Positions 43,424 through 56,960 of a DNA stretch of 64,000 nt are shown piece by piece. The notes under the pieces are model-generated. The model did no database searches and had not been told where the DNA came from. It saw only the letters and a program-made list of their open reading frames with translations. The stretch comes from Chrysoperla carnea. Its lineage: Eukaryota > Arthropoda > Insecta > Neuroptera > Chrysopidae. How positions within the stretch are numbered: the first letter of the stretch is position 1; each line of letters begins with the position of its first letter. The stretch lies in assembly GCF_905475395.1 (NCBI RefSeq), contig NC_058342.1, forward strand, positions 3,841,001 through 3,905,000, given 5' to 3'. The translations under genes were made by a program, and so were the position numbers.

Positions 43424-44530
43424 TTACATTATCCTAAAGGATACTAATACTTATTTAACGATATATATCTGGGGGAGGGAACTGGTGCATCAAGGTTGTA
43501 AATTAATGAAAACTTGAGTTATTTATAAATTGCTTTATTCTTTTCAAACTTTAATTTTTTTTTTTCTTCGTAAAATTTATACAATGTTGATAATTTAAAA
43601 AAATAAAAATAAAAATAAATAATTTCGTATTTCGGGGTTTGAACTCTTATAATCTAGGGCTATTTATCTCAACACTATTTTGTCTCTACGAGAATCACAA
43701 AAAGTTCGGAATATTGCAAATTCATTTACCGTGACGTCCTGTCGGGTTTAAATGTCATATATTTCTTTATTCAGGATGGTCTTTCGTGTATGTTCGTGGG
43801 GTAAAAAGATCGGGTGAAAAGAATAGTTCTTTCCGAAAATTTTTAAATTATACACTTCAATATTTTCATAATCCATCTCATTCCGTTTCACGGTATTGTA
43901 CAGAAATATTTCTGAAAAAGAAACTTGTACATCAAAATTGTAAATTAACGAAAATTTATTAAGCTATTTATAAATTACTTTATTCTTTCAAACCTTAATC
44001 TTGTCGTATAAAATTTTACCATGTTTCATCAGCAATTGTTTATTTATAAAGTAAATTGTCATGAAGATAACCTAAATAAACATAAATTGTTTAAATCAGT
44101 ACCTATCAGCAGTATAATTTATTGGATCATTATTGTTATTATATTCTCTAAAATTGTTCACGTATAATGTATTGTACAAGAATTTTCCATAGAGATCCGC
44201 AATATCATCTTTTAGTTAAACGTTTTCTGAAGAAATTTTACCTATTACCGCGGACGTATTTTTCAAAAAAAAAAAATAAAAAAAAAAAAAATAAATAAAA
44301 TTAAAAGAAAAAATTTCTGTTTGTTAGAGTAAAGTTTTCTTTAGATAAACTGTTTCTTTTCCTAGTTGAAGAGCGGAAAAATTCAAATAACATCTAGTAT
44401 ATTTTTTTTTTATTTTGAGTTTCTTTGTTTGAATTCCTACAAATCAAATATTTTATTGCATAATGTAAAAACTTATTGTAAAGATCAAGTCTTTTTCTTT
44501 TTAAATATGACCGTTTCTTAAATAAAAAAT
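43424..44530 (+). other. 3' region of LTR retrotransposon 2 with partial duplication
   Basis: 43655-43905 is a diverged partial copy of 42215-42450 (the integrase start: CTAGGGCTATTTATCTC...TACGAGAATCACA). The rest is AT-rich, with no gene. Confidence 0.6.
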
Positions 44531-47500
44531 AATTTTTGTATACCTTGGTGTATTTAAACAAATACGATGTTTGTAATTTTAGTACTCTTTACTGGGATTT
44601 AAATGAATAAAATATTTTCATCCAAAGAAGGGAAAAGTCTTGATCGAATTTATTTCCCTTTAAAATTCTCGCACTCAAATAATTATACTATTAATAACAA
44701 ATAAATTAATCATCATACCTTAATAACAAATAAATTAAGCATCAAATTCTTCAAAAACTGTAACATAACCTCATCTTTATTAAACGTCATTGACACAAAT
44801 GTAGTTGTCAAAAATACACGAATCTGCTAATAGATAACGATTTGAAATTTCATACACTTACGGCAATTATTTTCATTTATGGAGATGAACTATTAAGTTT
44901 TACAAAAATGGATTATGCATAATTATATTTGGATACATAAAATTCGATGGAAAATTTTGTATATTTTTTGGTCACAATAAACAACTTACCATGATACATG
45001 TGTATATAGTCGTGTTTGGATGTTGGCGTCAATTTTTATGCAATCGATATAACATTAATGATAACTGATTGCCTGACCGTTTAGAAGATACTTTGAATGT
45101 TGAATTATGTATGTTAAAAATTGAACATATCGTATGCAGTTGACGTATTAATTTGTAATTTGCCTATTGTATGAGTTTCTAAGTGCTATTAACGGATGTA
45201 CTCTGGAAGTTTAACTATATCAGCTATACGTATGAAGAATAGAGTGGAATGAAGATGGTTTAATATAATAACGTGAATTTTTAAACTTAACGAGTGCAAT
45301 AATTTGAGTTTTCTTTGTTGAGTAAAATTGTATGTGTAATGTAGGAATTCAACACTTTCGATAATTTTAAATAATTTGTTTTTGAATCTTATAAGTAAAA
45401 TTGTATATCAGGAGCATGATAAAGACATGCCTGTTTAAAAAGCAATTTTCTTCCTTTCTTTTCGTCAGTTGACATTGTATAATTCTAAATAATTTGTTTT
45501 GAATCTTATTAGTAAAATTGTATATCAGGATCATGATTGAGACATGCCTGTTTAAAAAGCAATTTTCTTCCTTTCCTTTCGTCAGTTGACATTGTATAAT
45601 TTTAAATAATTTTTTTTGAATCGTATAATTAAAATTGTAAATCGGGTCATGATGAAAACATACCCGTTTAAAAAACACAATTTTCTTCTTTCTTTTCGTC
45701 AATTGACATTGTATTGTTCGTTTTTGACCCTCTAAAAATGTCAGAGGCGTAATTTGTTCTTTTTCTTTGTCATTATAAATGTTAATGATATTTTTTTTTT
45801 TTTTTTCATGTGTACATTCTTTGTACGTATAAGTAAAAATTAAAATTATTTATTTGGAAAATTTTTACAAAAATGTGAAAACTATTTATTAACAGATTTA
45901 AAGTTGTGATATCGTATTAAAAATGAAAGTTAGGGAAGTTTTTGTTAAAGCTTAAGAATTTTTTTTTATGATTGTTGGAAATTTTCCTTAAATTTATTAT
46001 TCAAATTGTTATTATAGATTCTAATTAAGATTGTCTATGTTTCGCTTAGTTATTGATATAATTGTGCTTTTCCTTCTTAAATTTATGGTTTATAATTAAT
46101 GTAAAATTGTTTATTAAGAGATAGTTAGATTGAAAAATGTTATTGAAAAATTTTGATAATTTAATAATTTTTGTTAAAGCTTAAAAAATTCTTTAACGTT
46201 GTTGAAAGTTTTTCTTAGATTTGTTATTTAAATTTGTGTCATAGATTCTAGTTACAGTTGTCTTAAACTTTATTAATCGTTAATATAATTTTCGTTTTTA
46301 TTTATAGTTTATACTTAGTTGTACAAGGGTGAAAATGGATGCATATCGTTGAATGGGGCGAATTTTCTTGCTTTCTTTATACATGGGGTGATTGCTTTAA
46401 AAAAATTTTTTTAAAGCAATCACCCCATGTATAAAGAAAGCAAGAAAATTCGCCCCATTCAACGATATGCATCCATTTTCACCCTTGTACAACTAAGTAT
46501 AAACTATAAATAAAAACGAAAATTATATTAACGATTAATAAAGTTTAAGACAACTGTAACTAGAATCTATGACACAAATTTAAATAACAAATCTAAGAAA
46601 AACTTTCAACAACGTTAAAGAATTTTTTAAGCTTTAACAAAAATTATTAAATTATCAAAATTTTTCAATAACATTTTTCAATCTAACTATCTCTTAATAA
46701 ACAATTTTACATTAATTATAAACCATAAATTTAAGAAGGAAAAGCACAATTATATCAATAACTAAGCGAAACATAGACAATCTTAATTAGAATCTATAAT
46801 AACAATTTGAATAATAAATTTAAGGAAAATTTCCAACAATCATAAAAAAAAATTCTTAAGCTTTAACAAAAACTTCCCTAACTTTCATTTTTAATACGAT
46901 ATCACAACTTTAAATCTGTTAATAAATAGTTTTCACATTTTTGTAAAAATTTTCCAAATAAATAATTTTAATTTTTACTTATACGTACAAAGAATGTACA
47001 CATGAAAAAAAAAAAAAAAATATCATTAACATTTATAATGACAAAGAAAAAGAACAAATTACGCCTCTGACATTTTTAGAGGGTCAAAAACGAACAATAC
47101 AATGTCAATTGACGAAAAGAAAGAAGAAAATTGTGTTTTTTAAACGGGTATGTTTTCATCATGACCCGATTTACAATTTTAATTATACGATTCAAAAAAA
47201 ATTATTTAAAATTATACAATGTCAACTGACGAAAGGAAAGGAAGAAAATTGCTTTTTAAACAGGCATGTCTCAATCATGATCCTGATATACAATTTTACT
47301 AATAAGATTCAAAACAAATTATTTAGAATTATACAATGTCAACTGACGAAAAGAAAGGAAGAAAATTGCTTTTTAAACAGGCATGTCTTTATCATGCTCC
47401 TGATATACAATTTTACTTATAAGATTCAAAAACAAATTATTTAAAATTATCGAAAGTGTTGAATTCCTACATTACACATACAATTTTACTCAACAAAGAA

Positions 47501-48280
47501 AACTCAAATTATTGCACTCGTTAAGTTTAAAAATTCACGTTATTATATTAAACCATCTTCATTCCACTCTATTCTTCATACGTATAGCTGATATAGTTAA
47601 ACTTCCAGAGTACATCCGTTAATAGCACTTAGAAACTCATACAATAGGCAAATTACAAATTAATACGTCAACTGCATACGATATGTTCAATTTTTAACAT
47701 ACATAATTCAACATTCAAAGTATCTTCTAAACGGTCAGGCAATCAGTTATCATTAATGTTATATCGATTGCATAAAAATTGACGCCAACATCCAAACACG
47801 ACTATATACACATGTATCATGGTAAGTTGTTTATTGTGACCAAAAAATATACAAAATTTTCCATCGAATTTTATGTATCCAAATATAATTATGCATAATC
47901 CATTTTTGTAAAACTTAATAGTTCATCTCCATAAATGAAAATAATTGCCGTAAGTGTATGAAATTTCAAATCGTTATCTATTAGCAGATTCGTGTATTTT
48001 TGACAACTACATTTGTGTCAATGACGTTTAATAAAGATGAGGTTATGTTACAGTTTTTGAAGAATTTGATGCTTAATTTATTTGTTATTAAGGTATGATG
48101 ATTAATTTATTTGTTATTAATAGTATAATTATTTGAGTGCGAGAATTTTAAAGGGAAATAAATTCGATCAAGACTTTTCCCTTCTTTGGATGAAAATATT
48201 TTATTCATTTAAATCCCAGTAAAGAGTACTAAAATTACAAACATCGTATTTGTTTAAATACACCAAGGTATACAAAAATT
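44531..48280. repeat. Perfect 3.75-kb palindrome, 1875-bp arms, no spacer
   Basis: Position x pairs with 92811-x. The centre 46405/46406 lies in GCTTTAAAAAAATTTTTTTAAAGC. Frames at 45367-45702 and 47109-47444 are identical on opposite strands, with coordinates that sum exactly to 92811. I found no mismatch where I compared the arms. The word ATTGCTTTAAAAAAATTTTTT at the centre recurs at the right edge (48278 on). Such symmetry means either a very recent inverted duplication or a fold-back artefact of sequencing or assembly. Confidence 0.93.
45362..45715. repeat. Three 117-bp tandem repeats inside the palindrome arm
   Basis: Units of TTAAATAATTTG...GACATGCCTGTTTAAAAAGC...CAGTTGACATTGTATAAT, repeated three times (mirror at 47096-47449). 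The repetitive 111-codon frame is a by-product; no protein family is recognised. Confidence 0.8.
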
Positions 48281-48349
48281 GCTTTAAAAAAATTTTTTTT
48301 TTTTTCTTCAAAAAAAAAAAAATTTTTTTTTTTCCTGACTCTTGGGGAA

Positions 48350-49281
48350 TGTTCCGTAATTTATGTCGGTTAAAGTACATAAATTACGAACAAATAGATT
48401 ATATAAAATAATAGAACTACTTTCTTATGCGCAATGATTGATGCGCGAATTAATTTACTAAGCTACTGCTTGAAGTATGAGAATAGGGCCTCTTCGACTT
48501 GATCCACCGAACAGCAAGCATCGTCAATGTAAAAGAAAGTAATGGATCCCATTTTTAAAAATACAACTTAAATTATTAGCATGCGGCATACTTAAAATTA
48601 ACATATAAAAACAGTGAATTTCTATTAAATTATCTGGTATGTATTGACGAATTATAATTATGGAATTTTTGAGATAGTTTGAAAGGTTTTTGGGTTTTCA
48701 ATTTTATTATGCATTCATTTAAACTTTGATATAAGTGTATTTAAAATCCTAGGTTAACATGACTTAAGATTTATTAATCTTTATTTGTAAAAACTTTATC
48801 TTTGTGTATTTATTAAATACCTACTAGTATTGGTTATTCAGTAAAACTTAATGTGTTAAATTTAGGATACTGTACCAATTTTGTAATTAATTATGAATTA
48901 CATAAAAGATCTTTCAAGTTTATATTATCTTTGATATTGTTTAAATCTTTCCTTCTGAAATTTTGTTTTGTAGGTGTGAAATTTAAATCCATGCGGTAAA
49001 TTTTGGAAAGGTAAATAAATGAAGCCTTTACTTGAATACCAAACATTTCATCCAGTTCTGATCTAAACCTCTGGACCTGTCAGCTTAAATATCAGGGTGG
49101 CTTTAAATAGTACAATTATCCCGGAAACTGTATGGGTGGGCCCTTAGCATACTTTTTAACTCGTACTCTAAATCTTTTCTTAACCTACTTTAACTTCGTA
49201 ACTCGTAAATCTTAATTTTGATATTCGTATTCTCTTTTTAATAACCCCATTAGGGTTATTTTTTCATCTTTTTTTGCTTCA
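48350..49281 (+). repeat. LTR retrotransposon 2, 3' LTR
   Basis: 932 bp, nearly identical to 39592-40523, preceded by TTGGGGAA. Confidence 0.93.
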
Positions 49282-49285
49282 CTAT

Positions 49286-49400
49286 GTTATGCCTTTATTC
49301 ACTCATGATAACTAACTAATAATTCCCACCAAAATGTGTTCGTCTACACATCTCTTACGGTATGGCCAACCACTTTATCAACAGTGTGACCAACCTTACA
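49286..49400 (-). repeat. LTR retrotransposon 1, 5' LTR, outer part
   Basis: 115 bp that complete the LTR begun at 39532; 60 plus 115 equals the intact 175 bp. GTAAG follows as the target duplication. Confidence 0.92.
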
Positions 49401-49405
49401 GTAAG

Positions 49406-49750
49406 CACCGTAGTGCATGCTTTTAGACTGCTGAGCTGGAAAGACATCATTGTAAGGGAAACGGCCTGGTCCTACTTGAAACGTGAAGTGGATCTTCGTT
49501 GCCTGTCTGGTTAATTGAGAGTCGTTTAGCACGCGATGGCGGAGTCATTTCTAGCCTGTGGGCACAGGCTAGAAATGCATGCCCTCGCCTCAACAGCAGT
49601 GTTTTCATTCTTGCATCGAGAAATGTGGTCTGTCTCCCACTATCAACCGAACAAACCGGCAAACACCGGAGCATATTATTGCCCTAGAGACGGTGCGGTC
49701 CGTTTTTGTCCGTATGATACTTTCAGTAAAACGAGCATTTTACTTTGCTA
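49406..49750 (+). other. Unassigned GC-richer flank of the nested block
   Basis: The sequence that was contiguous with 10259 before the Gypsy insertion. It has a hairpin TTTCTAGCCTGTGGGCACAGGCTAGAAA (49549-49576) and overlapping short frames on both strands. I do not recognise a gene. Confidence 0.4.
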
Positions 49751-50591
49751 GACTAATAGGGACACCACCTCCACCCGGACGTCTTCGTAGTGAAAGTGCT
49801 CCAAATATCATTAATAATAACAGTGAAATAGTAGGAAATATCACAAAATTATTATGTAGTGAACAATTTTCAAAAATTAATAGTGAAATTGTGAAAGCGA
49901 ATGTTGAGGTACAAGGGTAATTATAAAAAATGAAATTGAAGAACTTAAAAAAGCTTATCTTCAATTATTGGATGACATTCAATTTTTTAAACAACAATTG
50001 ATTTCATGCAACACAGAAAACAAATCTTCACAAATTCAACAAAAAATCATTGATCAGGCAGAATTGTCCACAAACACAAGTAAAAATAATAAAGTTTCCA
50101 AAAATAAACATATACAAAGCACAAGTGGACAAATTATACCACATCGTACATACAGTGACATAGCTTTGAACACGAAAACTTATGATTTAAATGTAAAATG
50201 CAACATCGTCTAATGTAAATGTAATTACAAATGAAAAAAGTGATGATGACGGTTTTGAGAGTGTATCATACAAAAAAATAAATTAACCAAAAATCGTTCG
50301 TGGACACGGCTCTTGTGTTGAAAAAAGTAAAGGCGAAAATGTAACAGAACACCTAAAAAAAATACTTCCTGGATATGATTTTGATGCTGAGGATCTGCAA
50401 AACAAAGGCTTATTCAGTAGCTTCAGAACTGAAGCTTTGCAATCATTAAAAGAAGAAATGTACAAACAGTCGAACTGGTTTCATGTAACTTTGGTGAAAC
50501 AGTATACATTTCGCAAACACAAGCAAGCTTTGGCTAGTGAATACACCACTAAGCAATCACATATTGCTATAAATAATAAAAACAAAAAATG
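49751..50591 (+). pseudogene. Retroelement gag/ORF1-like fragment
   Basis: Broken frames with a coiled-coil-like, lysine- and glutamine-rich part (EELKKAYLQLLDDIQFFKQQ) and a later block reading PKIVRGHGSCVEKSKGENVT, LKKILPGYDFDAEDLQNKGL and NWFHVTLVKQYT, then a stop. The layout (proline/serine start, coiled coil, basic globular end) resembles retroelement nucleocapsid/ORF1 proteins. The family is uncertain, and there are stops at about 49918, 50211 and 50284. Confidence 0.4.
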
Positions 50592-52259
50592 AATAATACG
50601 TAGAATTTGATCGATGTTCTTGAGTGAAGTTCTTTTATATAAATGTTTTTTATATTATTATTTATATTTCAATCTTTTGATAATGACTTATTAAAGTTTT
50701 TATATTGTTTTGTTGACATTTTTATTTATCTTCAAATTTGTTTATTTTATTTATGATTGAATGTACTATGTTCAATTCGTTATGTTTTTGGTGGAACTCT
50801 GAATTAAGAAACTAACATAAATCACTATCTAGTAAAAGATAAAAAATATAGTGCGTACCTTCTCTATTTTTATTTTACATTTTTTCTACTCGCACTAAAC
50901 CAACAGACTTAAATTTGGAACTTGATCGGGTTAACATCAAAATTTAGTAACATCATCATCATTGTAAAAACATCTTCGGATGGTTACATCATTGTAAATT
51001 TTAATATCACAACAGAAAAATATTTTCGTAAATCGTACCACATTTTTCATTCGATCAAGTATCCTTTTGGGATATTTAAATTATATCATTGTTGATTCGA
51101 TATTCCAACCAACAACATCCATCTTTAAAATTGTACGTATTTGATTTATCTTATTTTTGGATTTCATTAATAATTTTCTGAAGTTAATCAAGGTTAGTAA
51201 AATAAAAGTATTTTTATGATATTCAGTTACTATGCGAATAGTTTTTGGGATTTTATTAAATTTGATAATCAAACGATATTTCTAGTATGGTTAAATAATT
51301 ATCGATATAGAGTTTAACTTACCAATAATGGCTTGTCGTAATTTAATTAATTATTCCTTATAAAATTGTTTCTTTTGTCGAAAGCAATTATCACTGAATT
51401 TTGTCTGGGGTTATACACTATTGCTGTATGGTTTTTTTATATATAACCGAATGCTGTAATATTCAAAGATTTTTGAGATTTACGAATGTTAAATTGAAAC
51501 TTTATTTGATTCTAAGTACATCATTCGTATTTCGATGATTTAATTAATTTTCTACTTATTTACTTACATTTAGTTAATATTATGAATGTATTTTCATTTT
51601 TCATAGAAGATAATTTCTTACGATCGATAAAGATTTATTTTGGGGTTAAAAATGACCTGACATTTGTTTATGTGTTATTATGTATATGGATATGTAAATT
51701 TAGTGTCGACCGTCTTCAGTCCACATCCATGTAATATTTAAAATTTATAGATTATCTATATGTACCCTATTTATGTACTTATATTTTATTTTTGAATTAA
51801 AAAAACTATTTTTATATTTAATATATTTTGCTTTGTTATAAAGATAGTACAAAGCAAAATAAGTTGTTACAGTTTTCTCATGTTAATAAATTATTATTGT
51901 TTCAATTTGGTGACAACCAAATATATTTTTAGTCTTATTTTTTTTTATATACCTCTGTAACGAATCGGCCGGGCCCAGCGATTTTCCTCATTTATTTTAA
52001 ATATCTTTAAACTTGAATACAGTATGGTTCACTCTGCTAGACTTTCAAATGGTTTTCTTATAGATTTTTGGTACTTACCATCAATATACATAACTTTTAC
52101 CTAATTTACACACCCCCATCTCATATAATATTACCACTTGGTAAGACAAATTTACACGATGTCTACAAGAATAGGTCTCCTGAGAAAATATGCTGTGTGG
52201 ATTGTTTTATAAGGGTTGTATTCTATTCGGTATTGATAATTCATTCATTATTCAGTCTC
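50592..52259. other. AT-rich non-coding stretch
   Basis: No gene-like frame, no delimitable repeat. Confidence 0.5.
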
Positions 52260-53000
52260 CATCTTGTCATTTACTGAATGTAACCAAACCGAAGGGTGGT
52301 GATCAGTTTTGATTTCCAACAATCTAGCGAGCAAAAAATGATGGAAGTCTATCAACGCGTTATTGTTTTGTAAATATTCATTTTCGATTGTTGAATAATT
52401 TTTTTTCATCTTGATTGCATATTAGTAAAAGGCAATCGGCATATCGATACCATTGCAATTTTGGAGATAGAAAACACTTTGCTTTCGTCTGGATGTTTTA
52501 AAACAGGGGCTGAATAAATTAAGTTTCTTTCAAAAAATTAAACACGTCTTCTTTATAAATAGTTTTGTAAGTGGTTTCGTGATTTAACAATAGTTTTCGA
52601 TGGACCAACGATAATGACCAATTATCGATAGATACTTTTAATTTTTTTAATCAATCATGGGTGGATTTAGTTTTGTCTACTTGGAGTTGTAATACATTTT
52701 ACTATTACGATATGTCCAAGATACTTTAATTTACTTTGAAGGAATACGCATTTTTCAAAATTTAATTATAAATTATTTTTATAAAAAATAGTTAACAATT
52801 CAGTTAAATTTTCAATATGATTTTGGACGCTTTTGATTAATACAATTACATCATAAAGGTAGCACATGCACTTTCCTTGGTCTATTTGGTCAACGAACCA
52901 ACCCCAGAAGCATGTGAATGCCGTCTTTGGAATGTTTTCCTCTTTGAAGATTTTTTGATGAAATCCACTTGCTATTATCCTTTAAATTCATCTACTGGGA
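52260..53000 (-). pseudogene. Decayed Gypsy reverse transcriptase/RNase H relic
   Basis: Minus-strand pieces read SGFHQKIFKEENIPKTAF (about 52930-52985), YLYDVIVLIKSVQNHIENL (a decayed YxDD box, about 52810-52865), NFEKCVFLQSKLKYLGHIV (about 52705-52760), and a broken RNase H start. Order and spacing follow Gypsy pol. Stops and frame changes are many. It is unrelated in detail to the two LTR elements above, so it is an older insertion. Confidence 0.65.
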
Positions 53001-56000
53001 TCTCGAAACTGAATGAAATCGCATTTTTTGAGTGAGCTGTATGAATTTTTGATTAGGAAAGATCACACGAATGTTTTTATTGCGACCTTCTTTTGTGTTG
53101 TTATTATTTCTTTTACATATTTTACAATATTTTGTATTCGTTTGAATATTTAAAGAAGTTTTCAATTTCGATTTTCATAGAGACAAAACAATTTTCTTTG
53201 CTGACTATTTTTAGAGATTCATTAATTGACATAAAAGATTTATGTCTTAAAATGTTAGTAAATTCAAAATTTTTTCCACTAAATTGGAATTCCAAATGAT
53301 ACTTTCTTAGATTTTTTTAATAATTCACGAGTTTAAGTGTTCAGTACACCAGAAAAATTATTTAACGGTTTCATTTGGCTTTTGTCTACGAGTTTCTAAT
53401 TGCTCTTCTAAATACGTAAGATTTTCAGTTTTTTAAAACACTTCATCTCATTTCATCTCAGTTCAGTGGTTTTTATTGCAGGAATCGTCCAATGAAATAT
53501 GAGAAAAAAAAACTGCTAAGTGCTATTAAATGAGAGGATAGAAATGGAAGACCATTTTTCAAAACTTGTAATTGTAATTGTCATACAATTCAAAAATAGT
53601 AAACGGTCCTAAATATTACCTTTTTTTCATTGAGTAAAAAAATAATTTTTACTAGAAGTAAAATGCGTACAAGGTATGAAATGCGAAAATAAAACCTGCT
53701 GGAAATGGCTATAACTCGGTCAATTTTATACCAAAAATATTTTCAGTTTGCCATTTAAAGAGAATTTGAATTTCCTTTTTTTGTCTGCTGCATTCCCTAT
53801 CTCTGCCTAAAACAATAATACAGACAAAAATGTAAAAATCAAAAAAAGTCGAAATTTTATCATTTTTTTCCTATTTCTTTCAAGGGCATGGAAATTATTT
53901 TTCTTAATTTTTGAAAAATATTAATCCGTTGTAAAATTTAATTCGCTACGGAATATTTATCGAAATTTTCCTTACTTTATGAAATATTTCCACCCACTCA
54001 TTTAATAGCACTTATTTAAAAACCCATTGAACGACTTTGACCCTGGCGAATTTAATTAAATTATGACTTACCTTGTATTGTGATTGATGAAATAAAGATG
54101 AAAGACGAATCAAATAAAGGAGATTTAGATAGAAAAATCAATAAAAAATTATTCTCCAATGCGATAGGAAACCCTTTATAATGAAACTCGTACGGTGACA
54201 AACCCAAAACCAACCACAAAACACTTCTCACAAGTGAATTTAAAGTATCTGATAATTTAGATTAAAAATCATCCCTACACGAGGTTTGAAATTGCACAAT
54301 ACAAAGAGGTTTCCAGTTTCTCCAGATATATTGAAAATTTAGACGACACAAGACACTTTTAAAGGAATTGAATTGATAAATTTTAATTTAAACGTTGAAA
54401 AAATTAATGCTTAATGAGATAATTGGCGATTGAAATAAGTTAATGAACCCAATTGAATTAATATTCTGTCTGTAATTCAAAACGGATGCCGCTGGTACGT
54501 ATTTGAATTAGCATGCATTGAGGTCGAGATAGGATCCATTCAACCTGTCGAAAATAACAGAGTAACTTATCGGCCACTAGTATTTAGGGCACTCATGGAA
54601 CCAGGTGAAAGAACCGCAGCGACCCTTCACTGAATATCAATCACTGCACGTAACGACACAGGAGTGATCAAACTTAAGTGCGTACATAGCAAGGATATGC
54701 TGTAAACACTTTTAAAAATATTAAAGTTGTAAATGCCGTTTTTAAATATTCTATTTCCAATGCGTTTTTAAGCAAAATTAAATAATTTAAGATATATCCT
54801 TAAATTATGTAATCATTTGTGCCAGGAAATTAATTGGGATATTTCCCCTTTGTAGCGTTGTATCATCATCATAAGATAAATGAGAAGACATAATTTCTGC
54901 ATCAGGGTTTCGTGGATCAGGGAGACACATGATTATTGATAATGGGGATAGGGTAATGGTAGAAGCAAAAATTAATCAATTCGCCTACCTTGTTGATTAA
55001 TGCTTGACTAGCTCAGTTGCCCTTCTGCCTGTTTCGGCGGATGACATTAATTCTGCTTCAATTGTTTTGGTGCGATAATTTAGAACAAGATGCTAGCTGT
55101 TACACCGTCTTCACTTCTAGACTGCCATTTGTCATGTCCATCATCTATTATAATTCAATGATTAAGTTCAAAACACGTTTGCCCGATTCATAACACACGA
55201 GAGCGACTTGGATGTCTTGTTAAAATATCATCACTTAATTTTTCGAGAAACGTAAAAAACGGAGCCATAATTTTTCCGTAAGTTCTTGTCGCATTCGACT
55301 ATTATTTTTACACGTCTGTTGAAATAATAATTAATTATTGCAAATCTTGCATTATTTTTAAAAATAAAAATTTCTTTTCGCAGGTATTTTGTTATAAATT
55401 TGACATATTTTCCATAATGATTTTAACTTTCTACCAGTTTCAAATCTTTTTGAGTCTGCATCAGTTCAAATAAATTACATATACAACGTGTTTAATTAAA
55501 AAAAAAAATTAAAATTACGAACTTCTAACCATTAATGATTATATTTTTTATAAAAGTAAAAAATAAAATTAACTAAAGACAACATCCGTTAAAAATTATT
55601 TTCTAAACTAACAACTAGTGTTTTTTTTGTTGCTATATAAACATTTTTCAAATTCTTTATATAGCATCCAACAACCACTAATTAATGGTTACCACTAAGT
55701 TAAAAAAATACCTGTTAAAAATAAAAGAAATTTTATAATTTTCAAAATGAAATAGAAACTACATTACAAACTTTGAATATTGCCAAATTTTTCTTCGATG
55801 TTTTTAATAAATCGTTATAAATTACACTTCAAATTTGGGTTTCTGATCGTTAATTGACTGTTTTACTAATTTTGATCCGAAAAATTCTTAAATTCCGTTT
55901 ACTCCAAAAATTTTCTTTGTATAAAATGAAATGTTGTTTATGAAAATGAGGGGCTGTTAAAGCTGTTTTATTATAATTTAAAATTTTGTACCTTTTAAAG

Positions 56001-56208
56001 TCATTCCCTGGTGGAAAGTGCCCGACTTGCAACCAGGGCCCGATCGTGGAATCAAAAGAAGGCCCGATGACGGGAGCCATGAGAGGTGCCAGATCTGGGC
56101 CCATTATACTACCCTAACTATCGCAAAGCCTGCAAGGTAATTTTCCCGACCGGGAAACTGACCGGTAAAATATAGTGAACCTGATAACGTCAGCCCGAAC
56201 AGGCAACC
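53001..56208. other. Mostly AT-rich non-coding stretch
   Basis: No supported gene. 55980-56208 is richer in GC and has a proline/glycine-rich minus-strand frame (55850-56104) without a recognised motif; it is the immediate flank of Polinton C. The six bases before Polinton C are GCAACA; the matching duplication would lie beyond the window. Confidence 0.5.
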
Positions 56209-56214
56209 GCAACA

Positions 56215-56960
56215 AGTAGTATAGTCATAGGGATTCTGGCCCAAAAGAATGGTACACTTTTCCAAAAAAGGCAAACCTAGGTGAATGTTGGAAACCTCGG
56301 TGGAGGAAGAATGCGAAGGTGGAGGGGGGACGTCATTGGCTTTGACCAATAGTAGCGCTGTAAAAATCAATATGGCGTCGGGAGGTGTGGTGTGTGTGGG
56401 GAGGAATGGCTGCCTAAGCATAAACGGGGAATTACCAGGTGACGTCATTGGCTTTGTCCAATAGTGGCGCTGTAGTCGGCGGAGAGTGAACGGGGGGCGG
56501 GACGTTGACATTAGTCAACAATTCTCAAGAATATGTTGAAATAGATAACATCTAACCTTGAAAAATATGATATCATCATCCTGTTACAAGTTCAATCTTG
56601 TTTGAATCGCCTTTGATCTTAAAATAATTTTACACGTGTTAGATAATAATTCGCAAGTATGAACATGTCCGAATTCCAAGAAAAAAAAATTAGTTTGAAT
56701 ATTATAATGAGAATCTGATTACTCAGCAATTCTCAAGAATTTGTTGAAATAGATAACATCTAACCTTGAAAAATATGATATCATCATCCTGTTGAATTAC
56801 AAGAAAAAATAATTAGTTTGAATATTATTATGAGAGTTTAATTAGTAAGCAATTCTCAACATATTCTATTTCAACATATTCTCTATATATATATAGAATA
56901 TGTTGCAATAGATAACATTTGACCTTGTGCAGATAAGATTTGCTGTTACGACTATATTTA
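56215..56960. repeat. Polinton C left terminal repeat region
   Basis: The GC-rich block with two GACGTCATTGGCTTTG modules (56329 and 56442), then diverged subterminal repeats with ATGATATCATCATCCTGTT. It is shorter than in A and B, and whether all of it is TIR cannot be checked without the other end. Confidence 0.75.

Larger units (their letters stand above)
39592..49281 (+). mobile_element. LTR retrotransposon 2, nested in an LTR, with internal palindrome
   Basis: LTRs 39592-40523 and 48350-49281 (932 bp each, TG...CA) are flanked by the 4-bp duplication CTAT (39588-39591 and 49282-49285). I counted three differences between the LTRs (about 0.3%), so it is younger than retrotransposon 1. 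A polypurine tract GGGGAA precedes the 3' LTR. The body has gag-like scraps, an integrase frame, a partial duplication of it, and a 3750-bp perfect palindrome. No reverse transcriptase is seen, so it is non-autonomous. Confidence 0.92.
10265..49400 (-). mobile_element. Gypsy-type LTR retrotransposon 1, split by two later insertions
   Basis: The LTRs are 175 bp: 10265-10439, and 39532-39591 plus 49286-49400 once the nested insertion is discounted. A 5-bp duplication GTAAG (10260-10264 and 49401-49405) flanks them. On the minus strand the order is 5' LTR, primer-binding-site-like TGGCGCTGCTTAGCAGG (39515-39531), gag-pol, polypurine tract AAAAAGGGAGA (10440-10450), 3' LTR. I saw two differences between the LTRs (about 1%), so the insertion is fairly young. 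A Polinton (10966-35849) lies in pol and a second LTR element (39592-49281) in the 5' LTR. Confidence 0.92.

Noticed and set aside
45367..47444. Two identical 111-codon frames
   Set aside because: They are mirror copies in the palindrome and consist of 117-bp tandem repeats; no coding signature.
55850..56104. 84-codon proline/glycine-rich frame
   Set aside because: Short periodic composition at the Polinton C flank without a recognised family; insufficient support for a gene.
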